DNA of 64,000 nt, taken from positions 574,501-638,500 of the forward strand of contig MCFH01000009.1 in NCBI GenBank assembly GCA_002104945.1, written 5' to 3'. A program made the position numbers and the translations under genes. Below, in pieces: positions 42,264 to 51,253 of this stretch; position 1 is the first letter of the stretch, and every line of letters begins with the position of its first letter. Source of the DNA: Piromyces finnis. Lineage: Eukaryota; Neocallimastigomycota; Neocallimastigomycetes; Neocallimastigales; Neocallimastigaceae. The notes beneath the pieces were generated by a model, which saw only the letters and a list, made by a program, of their open reading frames with translations, was not told where the DNA came from and searched no databases.

Positions 42264-42818
42264 GTCGTTCCAGTTTTTATCCTGGTTGTTAAGGCGTTTC
42301 CTTAGCATACATAAGGCTTCTGGTTCGACCCCGCAGATGTCAGTGCCTGTGGATTTTCCCACTGGGTTTGCCATGGGTTGGGTTATGATATTCAGGTAAG
42401 TATAAATGAACTTTCTAATTTACTACTATGATAATAACACTCGTCTAGCCGGCCTGAGAGGGTCTAGTGTACATGGTACATTCCAAATTAGAACTTAATA
42501 AGTGGTGACTTAGGCTATGCCAAAAACACATAATATTCCTTAATCAATTTAAGTGTAAACATTAGGGGGCGGTTGACACGTGATCAAATTGACTATAAGA
42601 GGCTTAGCATTGTAGTTGTGAAATATCGTACAACGATATGCATCTAATGTACATGGATTAAGTGAGCGTCGAAGCTGAAGAAACAGTATGACAGACCAGG
42701 AGGGTCACAACCACCTAGCAATAGGAATGAGCCAACGTTTCTCTAAGAACCACCATTGGAGCTAACTCTGATCGATGGGAGAAATGCACTCGGAAGTTAA
42801 AAAAAAAAAAAAAAAAAA
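42264..42818 (+). mobile_element. tRNA-derived SINE, copy 2
   Basis: Plus-strand copy of the same 0.55-kb element as at 26.7-27.3 kb, in opposite orientation. It starts GTCGTTCCAG, has the Ser/Leu-tRNA-like head with GTTAAGGCG and the B-box GGTTCGACCCC within the first 110 bp, an anonymous body of about 350 bp, a 3' segment similar to the end of the LINE at 43.3 kb, and a 20-base poly(A). Exact 13-bp direct repeats flank it. It differs from copy 1 at about two visible positions (one in the anticodon-like loop, one near 42640). Transcription by RNA polymerase III from the internal boxes and mobilisation by a LINE enzyme are inferred from this structure. The body contains CAGGTAAGTAT at about 42394, a perfect 5' splice-site consensus. 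Confidence 0.9.
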
Positions 42819-42831
42819 ATGGTTTTATATC
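42819..42831. repeat. SINE target-site duplication, copy 2, right
   Basis: Exact second copy of the 13-mer found at 42251-42263, immediately after the poly(A). Confidence 0.9.
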
Positions 42832-43242
42832 ATATTCATAAATATCTTCCTTTTCTTTTGGATTCAAAAAGTGAACATCATTATATAAATAAGTATATGG
42901 ACATCGCTCATAAGTTCCATAGAAGAAACAATAATCAAAATATTTTACTTTAAGTATTGAATAATCATTAAAACTATCGTAAAATATAAAATATGAATTA
43001 TACTTTATTTTTTGAATAACTTATTTTATTTTTTTTAACGGCATCAAATATTTTTATACTTTATTATTAATTTAATTAAAATTATAATACATGTTACTAA
43101 AAATAAAATTAAAATAAAAGTAAAAAAATAAAAATTAAAAAATAGGGTTAAATAAACACAAATGAATAAAAATTGGGTATAATGTATTCTAGTAATTTTA
43201 ATTGAAGTAAGAAAGCCACTATTATACTAAAGTATAATAATT

Positions 43243-44190
43243 GTATTTGACTTCCAATGGGACACCGAGTCAACGATCAAAATTTTGGCATTTGTCATTT
43301 ATCATGGGACAAAATTATGATCTCCATTGGTTGCGCTGGCCCTCCTGGCCTGTCTTACTGTTTCTTCAGCATTGACGCTTTTGGATGTCGCTTAAAACCA
43401 AACCCTTTGAACATTGACCATTGCTGGCTAATAACAAAAGGTATGATTTCGGTTAGAAGTTCCGCTGTTACCATCAAGAAGGGTGTTCCTTCGTAAGTGC
43501 CTGATTGAATCTGACGCTTGCAAAGTTCTTTCCATTCCCTTGAATTGTAGTTGATGTTGTTAAAACTTCTTCCCCCAAGAAGGAATTTAAATATTTTATT
43601 GCACACACTAGAATAATCATATACATTAATATTCACAGGATTGTTAGAACTATTACTATTATTAACTAAATTACTATCTAAATTAGAATTATTGTCTTCG
43701 CTATTGCTATTACCCCTATTATTAAAATTATTATCATTAATATTACTAATGTTTCTAATACAATTATTATTATCATTATTATTATAATTATTATTATTAT
43801 TGCTATTTCTTCTAATATTAACATTTTCATTACTGTTGATAGAACTGTTGGAATTACGTTGACTGAAAAATTTTAATAGTTGGACTATGTAATTGTAATA
43901 TTTAATACAAATATCTCTAAAAGTTGGTCAATCTAATAACCAATGTTTAATATTTTGATCTCCACTCTTGCACTCTTGCAACATGGACAGTAATTGGGAC
44001 AAACTGGATCAACAAATTTAGCGGCTTTTGCAACTCTAGCATCCAACTTGTATCCGCTTCTTGCTTTTAATACCCGGTAGAAACCATAGGCATACTCTGG
44101 ATACTCATAGCACAATTTAATAAAGTCTTTAGTTTCAATAAATTTATTATCGTCATAGTATTGACCTTTGATTGAATGAATAACTTATTA
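43243..44190 (-). mobile_element. 5'-truncated, degenerate LINE (non-LTR retrotransposon) 3' end
   Basis: The minus strand encodes the C-terminal part of a reverse transcriptase polyprotein: FYRVLKARSGYKLDARVAKA, then AAKFVDPVCPNYCPCCKS and, one frame on, GDQNIKHWLLD followed by TGA and PTFRDI. This is the CxxC...HW/HxLLxC zinc-binding motif seen after the RT of many non-LTR elements, including gut-fungal ones. The frame change comes from an exact 8-bp duplication (GCAAGAGT twice, about 43963-43978); the TGA stands where Cys is expected. Downstream an Asn-rich stretch and the C-terminus KRHPKASMLKKQ follow, ending at 43355. The 3' untranslated part (43243-43354) includes a block shared with the SINE. 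The RT catalytic domain is missing, as usual for 5'-truncated copies. Dead element. Confidence 0.75.
43325..43385 (-). repeat. LINE 3' block shared with the SINE
   Basis: On the minus strand this reads GCGTCAATGCTGAAGAAACA and on through CAGTAAGACAGGCCAGGAGG; the SINE (42665-42712) has GCGTCGAAGCTGAAGAAACA and CAGTATGACAGACCAGGAGG in the same order and orientation. The two 3' ends also both finish with GGAAGT. Sharing of a 3' tail is the known way in which SINEs recruit a partner LINE's enzyme. Confidence 0.7.
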
Positions 44191-45181
44191 TATTTACAGA
44201 ATATTATAATTTTAAATAGACGCTCTTAAATATAATGTACTTATAATAGTATAATAGTATATACAGTATAAGTAAAAAAAAAAAAAATTAAAGCTACTAA
44301 ATTGGCATGCTTTTTTAAAATATGCTTTTTTTTATTTATGATTTTTTTTTTTTTAAAAAAAAAAAATAGTTTATTGTATTAAAATATTAATATTAAAAAT
44401 ATATTATAAATATTAATATTTTTAATTTCTAAATCTTTATTATTTAAATTATTTACAGCATTAGCAATATAATTGAAAGAATATTTTAAACTTCATTATC
44501 GACATATATATATATATATATTTTTTTTTGTATCTGTAATAAACTTATATGTATTTTTATCTATATTTTTGTTATTTGACAATTTTATACTATTTCAGAA
44601 CCCTTTAATACTAATGTTTTACTTTCAGGCGAAATCTTCTCGTTTTTAATTATACCATTAGCATTACTGTTGTCTAAGTTTTCAAGATCAAGATATTTTA
44701 TTTTGTGCATCTGAAAATCATTAGAATCATATTCTTCTTTACCCAACTTAGATGCAATACTATCATGTAATTTGTGAATAACTTCACTATTATTTCTTAA
44801 ATTACCGGTATTATATTTTTTAGTATTTTTATTAAGTAATTCATGTAAAGTGTTATAAGTAGCTAATTATGTATCTCTGTGAACATCATATTTTTTTAAA
44901 TTTTTTTTTTTTTTTTTTTTAAAAAAAACTTATTATTTAATATAATTGTTTATTATTTTTAATAATGTAATAAATATTTATATTAATTTATAATATTTAA
45001 ATATATATAATAATTTCAAATATGTAAAAACATCTTTCTACTATTAGTGCTACTCTTGATAAAATTAAATAATATTAATAATTTTATTAACATTTTAAAA
45101 TGTTACATAATACTTATTTTAAGTTAAATGTAAAATATATTATAAAAGCAATATTATATTAATAATTTATATAAATTATTT
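44191..45181. other. AT-rich region with an orphan coding remnant
   Basis: Apart from the minus-strand remnant at 44589-44868 (listed separately) this stretch shows only AT-rich spacer, including T homopolymers near 44341 and 44900. Confidence 0.5.
44589..44868 (-). pseudogene. Orphan coding remnant of unknown family
   Basis: A minus-strand frame of about 90 residues with gene-like composition: ATYNTLHELLNKNTKKYNTG, EVIHKLHDSIASKLGKEEYD, then KIKYLDLENLDNSNANGIIK and a stop near 44589. Upstream the frame continues as YDVHRDT, a TAA, then L before ATYNTL, so either an intron acceptor lies at ATTAG just before it or the TAA is a nonsense change. The only internal Met is in DFQMHK. No homologue is recognised. 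Confidence 0.35.
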
Positions 45182-45358
45182 TCAATTTTGTTGTTTATTA
45201 TATTTAATTGTATATATAGATATTCCATAAAATAATAATAAAATTAATATTGCTAAATAATCTGAATAATCAAACAGTGTATTACCAAATATTAATCCAA
45301 CATTAATTATAATAGCAATATAAAAGAATATTTTATGTAAATTATTTTCAAATTTCAT
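45182..45358 (-). CDS. Small two-helix hydrophobic protein, hypothetical
   Basis: An uninterrupted 58-residue frame from ATG 45358, starting MKFENNLHKIFFYIAIIINV, with two hydrophobic segments (about residues 9-26 and 35-52) separated by GNTLFDYSDY and ending in a basic tail (KYNKQQN). In this AT-rich DNA, hydrophobic frames arise by chance, but the loop and tail contain a balanced residue set and the start context is normal. No homologue recognised. It may be a microprotein gene or a fragment of a membrane protein. Confidence 0.3.
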   Translation of the reverse strand: MKFENNLHKIFFYIAIIINVGLIFGNTLFDYSDYLAILILLLFYGISIYTIKYNKQQN

Positions 45359-46735
45359 GGTATTGTTTATTATATTATAAAAATTATACTATAAAAATTA
45401 TAAAAAAAATTATTTTATAGTTATGTTATTTAATTATTATAATTGAAAAGTAAATTTAGGTTTGATAAAGTTTATTTATTATGTTTATTAAATTTAATTT
45501 AATAAAGGTAATTACAAAGATTTTAATAATACATTTACAATTTCTTTTTATACTAAAATATGTGGCTAATGTCAATTAGAAATACTATATGCTACGATTA
45601 TTCTAAGAAACACTACATTAGTAATTACATTATAATTTTATTATTAATTAAAGTTTAATATTAGTAATATAAATTTTTATTAGTAATATAAGTTCTAACT
45701 GAATTATATTCTTTTAATAATTAATAAGAAATATTAATTAATAATTATGTAATTTATTTAATATATTTTTAATATTATTAAATAACTAATATGTTTTATC
45801 TTTTGAAACCGTCAAGTTTAATAATATTTATTTTAAGTGTTTTATATTATATATATTAATATAATAATCTAAATAACATATATTATATATAATATTAATT
45901 AAATAATTTAAAATATATATCTTAATTTATATAAATACTAATTATATATAAAATAATATTAATAAATAAAGTTTATATTAAAAACAATATTATAAATTTT
46001 CTCAATTATACATAATATCTATTTTATTATTGTGAACATTTATGGACCTCTATTTTTATTTATTTATATCATATATTTATGAACACGTGAGTATTTTATA
46101 AAAATATAAACATGTATTAAAGGGGTTGTAAACGTAATGTCTACGTGTTGTAGAGATAGTTATTTTTTATTTATTTTATTTTATTTTATATTGTCACATG
46201 ACCTTACATCTCAGTATATAACTGTAATGTTACGCGATTGGTTAGAATGTTTTTATTTTTGTATAAAAATGACAAATTTTAAACTTTTTTAAAATTCTAT
46301 TTTCATTTTGAATTAAAAAAAAATTGTAAAAATTAATAATGAATATTTTGTATAATAAATATACGAAATAAACATTATTAAGTAAAAAATTAAGATATAA
46401 AGGATGAAAATACGGGGAACGAGTTTCAACAATGAAGAAACAAAATAAAGTATACCAATTGTTCCTACTGAAAATATCTTAATTTAAGATTAATTAAAAG
46501 AAAATAAAATTTATTTAAAGATAATTAATCTTAATTTTAGTTAAAATAAATAAAAATATAATAATTAAATTTTTTTAAATGATAAATTAGATGATGGTTA
46601 TGCATATTAGCTCTATCCGAAAAAGATTGAGGAAAATTATAAATAACTGATATATTTTATCATTTAAATATAATAGATATAAAAGGTTTAATTTCAAAAT
46701 TATATTTATAGTTGTAAAAAGAGTGATTATTTTAA
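45359..46735. other. Intergenic with duplicated segments and a GC-enriched patch
   Basis: No long frame. Segments at about 45774-45830 and 45888-45955 repeat sequence found at about 41618-41670 and 39258-39340. A patch at 46080-46265 has CACGTG-like (ACACGTGAG), CACATGAC and ATTGGTTA (inverted CCAAT) words and a TATAAAAATG, unlike its surroundings; it may be a promoter. The first ATG after it (near 46404) opens only a 14-codon frame. Confidence 0.4.
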
Positions 46736-49039
46736 TTACAATGAGTTATTCTCTTCTGTTTGAAGTTTTTGTTTATTATTAATGAATTGAAGTATTTTTT
46801 TAGTTAATGTTGGTTTGTTAAGTTCAATAGATAAAGATAATGCAGTATTATTATATATATCCTTAATATTTATATCGATGTCCTGCCTTACTAGTAATTC
46901 ATCAGCTAAGTCGTTACAATATTTACTTTCTACTGCTAATAGAAGAGCAGTTTTGTTATCATAACCAATGAAGTTAATGTTAGTTGATTTATTTTCTACA
47001 ATTTTCTTAACCATTTTAATATTATCTGTTAATACAGCAAGATGGAGGGCGTTTTGTTTATAATTATTAATCAAATTTAAATCAATATTATTTTCTTTAA
47101 TTAGAGCATTAAAACTTTTATAATAGTTGCATTCAATAGCATACATTATAGCTGTGTAATTGGTGTTATCTTGAATATTAATATCTGCTTCTTTTTCTAA
47201 TAGCATATTAACAATTTTTCCATTGTCATTTAAAGATGCACCCATTAGACTTGTTTTACCGTTTGTATCTTTACTATTTATAAGAATATCTTTATGCTTT
47301 ATTAATGCTTCTATTATATGTAATAAATTGTGATCTACTGCATAATTGAGAGGAATGCGTTTAAAACGATCATTTTTATTAACAATGAGATTTTCATTTT
47401 CCAGTAATAAATTTACAGCATCAACATTCTCATTTTCAATTGCAGTCATAAGTGGTGTTCGTCCTCTATCATCTATTTTATTGATATCTAATTCTGGAAG
47501 TGCAAGAATTTCTTTAATGATTTCTTTATTGGAATATTTAATAGCCATATTCAGTGGTAGTTCTTTAGTAATTAAACATTTATTAATTTGTAAATCAATA
47601 CCCTTCTTAACAATATAGTTAATAATACCAGTATAACTATAGTTAATAATATAAAATAATAAGCTTCTTCCTTTTTTATCAATTATAGTAAAATCAATAT
47701 TAGGATGATCAAGAAGTTTCATGATAATATCTTTTGAGATTGAATATTTTATGGCTTTCATTAAAATTGGAATATTATAGTTATCTATAGTATTAACGTC
47801 AATATTTGATTGATTTAATAACAATTTTACAACATCTTCTCTTTTATATTCGATAGCTAAAGCTAATGCACTTTCTCCATATCTATTAGTTAAATTAATT
47901 TTTATAAAGGGTTGCTTTAATAAGAATTTTGTTAAGCTTAAATTGTTTGACTCTACACTTAACATTAATAAAGTATTTCCATAATAATCTTGTAAATTGT
48001 AATCTATAAATGGTTGTGTCAAAATTAACTGAGTGATAGGACTTTCCATATCTGCATTAAACATTTTATGAAAAACTGACCTACCATGATTATCTGTTGT
48101 ATTTATATTAAATGCTGGATTTTTAAGAACATTTTCTAACAATACTTTATTACGACTAGATGTAAATAAATATTCAATAGGAAGAATATTATTACTGCTA
48201 TAATAATAATTTAAACTTATATTTTCTTTTTTAAGTAAATCTTCGATTGCTTTTTGATTGTTAGACTCACATGCATGAAGAAAATCCCCTGAATTTATAA
48301 TATAACTATAATGTTTATTCTTAGATTTAAAAAAAGATAATATTTCCTTATTATATTTTATGGATAATAAATAAATATTAACTAAAAATGCATTGATGTT
48401 TAAAAATTGGGATTTTACAATACTTAACATTTTTTTATATTCAATATAAGTTTTAATTGTATTATTATTAAGAAGAATATCGTCTGTAATAGATGATTCT
48501 GAATAATTACATATACTTCCTTTACAATTACATATGCAATGTATTGATTCTATATTTGAGAAAATCGATAATTTCCTTCCATTTTTGATATTATTAGAAA
48601 AGCAACATTTTATTTTTTTTAAATTCTTCAGTGTTTGAATAATGATTTTATTTTTCTTTTTATTACTAACAAAATTTAAAATATCATCCTCAATTAATAA
48701 ATAACTATATATATAGTCATCTTTAAAGTTTTCATTTGAAAAAAATTTCCGATATAAGCTTTCTAGTGAAAGAATTTCACTTATTAATTGTTTATTTCCT
48801 ATCCATTTTTTATTAACATTCATAGCTATTTCATTAATAATAATATTAATTCCCTTTGTTTTTTTTTTGCCATGGTATAATTTATCTGTGTATTTTTTCA
48901 ATTCTTCATCATTAACAGGTATAATATCTAATAATTCTTTAAAATTATCTATAATGTTAATACATATTTTAAGAATGTTATTTTGAAATTCCTCAAATGA
49001 TGTTATTTGAATGCTAGGGTAGTCAATTTCCGAGTTCAT
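46736..49039 (-). CDS. Ankyrin-repeat protein, 767 residues
   Basis: A single intronless frame. Residues 1-250 form a helical, Lys/Ile/Asn-rich N-terminal region (SFEEFQNNILKICINIIDNF; later LLIEDDILNFVSNKKKNK) of unknown fold. From about residue 255 to the end there are roughly 15 ankyrin repeats, several with the usual G-TPLM/A core, for example DDRGRTPLMTAIENENVDAV, DTNGKTSLMGASLNDNGKIV and DNTNYTAIMYAIECNYYKSF. Many repeats carry a two-residue variation typical of the large ankyrin families in gut fungi. Ankyrin arrays are protein-binding scaffolds; the partner is unknown and no enzymatic domain is present. Lack of introns contrasts with all neighbouring conserved genes. Start is the first ATG after an upstream stop-rich leader. 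It sits next to two LRR genes in a repeat-protein cluster. Confidence 0.9.
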   Translation of the reverse strand: MNSEIDYPSIQITSFEEFQNNILKICINIIDNFKELLDIIPVNDEELKKYTDKLYHGKKKTKGINIIINEIAMNVNKKWIGNKQLISEILSLESLYRKFFSNENFKDDYIYSYLLIEDDILNFVSNKKKNKIIIQTLKNLKKIKCCFSNNIKNGRKLSIFSNIESIHCICNCKGSICNYSESSITDDILLNNNTIKTYIEYKKMLSIVKSQFLNINAFLVNIYLLSIKYNKEILSFFKSKNKHYSYIINSGDFLHACESNNQKAIEDLLKKENISLNYYYSSNNILPIEYLFTSSRNKVLLENVLKNPAFNINTTDNHGRSVFHKMFNADMESPITQLILTQPFIDYNLQDYYGNTLLMLSVESNNLSLTKFLLKQPFIKINLTNRYGESALALAIEYKREDVVKLLLNQSNIDVNTIDNYNIPILMKAIKYSISKDIIMKLLDHPNIDFTIIDKKGRSLLFYIINYSYTGIINYIVKKGIDLQINKCLITKELPLNMAIKYSNKEIIKEILALPELDINKIDDRGRTPLMTAIENENVDAVNLLLENENLIVNKNDRFKRIPLNYAVDHNLLHIIEALIKHKDILINSKDTNGKTSLMGASLNDNGKIVNMLLEKEADINIQDNTNYTAIMYAIECNYYKSFNALIKENNIDLNLINNYKQNALHLAVLTDNIKMVKKIVENKSTNINFIGYDNKTALLLAVESKYCNDLADELLVRQDIDINIKDIYNNTALSLSIELNKPTLTKKILQFINNKQKLQTEENNSL

Positions 49040-49521
49040 TTTATATCACATTAATTACATACATTGCATATATTATAGAAATACTAATATTAAAAAAAAA
49101 GATTTTAAGGTATTGTTTTTTTTTATTAAAAACAAAAAAAAAAAAAAGTTATTATAAAAAAATTTTTTAGAGTATAGACTATTTTTTTTATTTAAAGTTT
49201 AAATGATTAATTGGAATAAAAAATAAAGAAAATGTTAAAAAAAAAAAAAAAACTTTTATTCTTAGTTAGATATTTAACTATAATTTATAATTTATTTTAT
49301 TATTATTATTATAATTCTAATTATTCTAATTATTATTGTTATTTTTTGTATGGCCTTTTTTTTTTTTTACATAAATTTATTTTTTTTCTTTCTAATATTA
49401 TTACTATTATTATCATCATCATCATCATCATTAATTAATGCTTTTATTTGTATACTATTTTATTACACTATTATTTTATTATTAATGATATTTATATTAA
49501 TGTGATTAAACTATATAATAT
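49040..49521. other. Intergenic, ankyrin promoter and LRR gene 3' end
   Basis: AT-rich spacer with homopolymers and short ATT/ATC microsatellites near 49400. Frames here (49232-49438 plus) are low-complexity and rejected. Confidence 0.5.
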
Positions 49522-51186
49522 TCAGATATATTCATATGCATTTTGCTTTAATCTTAATATCGGTATATCAAAGTCAAAAATCTGTAAACTTTTTAATTTA
49601 GGAAGACTGCAAATTTTAGGATTTATAGTTATAATGTCTGTATTGTATTTTAAATTTCTAATATTTAAGCAAATTTAGAAATATATTAATAAATATATTA
49701 TTATATAATTATATAATTATTATAATTATGTAGAGTAAAATAAAAAACATTACAATATTCTTATATTTTCTAATTCATAGATTTCCTTTGGGATTTCTAT
49801 TAAATAATTATAACTAATATCCCTGAATAATCAAATTGTAAATAAATATATTAATATTTAAAATATTAAAATAAACTTTTAATTTTATATAGTTAAATTA
49901 TATGGTTTACAGTTCTTTTAACGTTATAAGTTTTGAAAATTCCTTAGGCAACTTTTTAATTAAATTTTTTTTAAGATTACTAAAAAATTGATGTATAATG
50001 TATATAATTTTTATTATATTTAATTTTAGCATGTATTATTTCATATATATTAATATGTATTTACAGTTTTTCTAGGGTAGTAGAATGACATAATTCTTTT
50101 GGCACTTTAGTTATATGATTAAATGAAATATCACTATAAATTGATTAATCATTTATGTTGTATATATTAAAGAATTATAATTATCATATATAAATAATAT
50201 TTACAATTCTTTAAGAGCTGTCATATCTCCAACTTTCTTAGGAATAGTTTTAATATTATTATCTCTTAGAATACTATATTAAATGAAGATTAAATTAATA
50301 TTCTGTTACAACTATTTATTATATATATATATATAAAAATTTACAATATTTCTAGATGATTTAATAAATTAATTTCAATTGGTATTTTCTTTAATCTATT
50401 TTTCGTTAACCATCTATTATGATTTATTATGAAAAATAAATATATAAATATAGTTAACAAGTAAATATTTTAATAATTATTCAAATATGTAATATTGTTT
50501 TTACATTTCTCTTAAATTATTTAAGTCAAGAATATTTTTTGGGAATTTAGTTATTTTACAGTCGTGTAAAATCCTAGAAAATTTAGTAATTTAGTTTATA
50601 TATCCATTTAATATTAAATATATATTATATTTAGTATAAAATTATTTTTTTTTATTATAAAATATTTACAATTTTGTAATATTCTTTAAATCAATATGTT
50701 TCGAAAAAGAGAATTTGAAATTCAATAAGGCTCTATTAAAATAAAATAAAATTTTTAATGTAGGTTAGGCATTTAATTTGTAGAATTTGTAAATGGAAAA
50801 TATTTTAATTACAATTCTTTAAGATTTTCAAAGGATGATAAGTTCTCCATAAACATTTTAGAGGATTCTTTATTAATGTATCTAATTATGTATATAATTT
50901 TTAATAACAATATTATGTTAAGGTAATAAAATAAAATAAAATAAAATAAAATAAAATAAAATAAAATAAAATAAAATAAAATAAAATAAAATAAAATAAA
51001 ATAAAATAAAATAAAATAAAATAAAATAAAATAAAATAAAATAAAATAAAATAAAATAAAATAAAATAAAATAAAATAAAATAAAATAAAATAAAATAAA
51101 ATAAAATAAAATAAAATAAAATAAAATAAAATAAAATAAAATAAAATAAAATAAAATAAAATAAAATAAAATAAAATAAAATAAAA

Positions 51187-51253
<67 letters not shown>

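Larger units (their letters stand above)
41859..43056 (-). pseudogene. Degenerate ORF split by SINE, with repeat and GPI-type tail
   Basis: On the minus strand a frame upstream of the SINE (43010 down to 42832) reads SYFIFYDSFNDYSILKVKYF and RCPYTYLYNDVHFLNPKEKE up to DIKP at the target site. Beyond the SINE the same frame continues through a 54-bp tandem repeat encoding CRENTIKAFELFNEYSK with a TAA in every copy, then a TAG, then LSEEYINSNDVLKSNLLHIK and a C-terminus ECSDGSNLKFN followed by about 14 hydrophobic residues and the stop at 41859. That tail looks like a GPI-anchor signal, so the ancestor was probably a cell-surface protein. No start codon was found and the family is not recognised. 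The repeated TAA shows that the nonsense change came before the repeat was amplified, if this frame was ever translated. Confidence 0.4.

Noticed and set aside
42264-42380. Functional tRNA gene at the SINE head
   Set aside because: A- and B-box words and an anticodon-like hairpin exist, but acceptor-stem pairing is not visible, the loop lacks the usual T33, and the sequence is repeated within a poly(A)-tailed element.
38751-45000. Alternative genetic code (TGA as Trp, or TAA/TAG as Gln) for the whole genome
   Set aside because: Conserved genes use TAA, TAG and TGA as ends in positions that match family C-termini, and use TGG and CAA normally.
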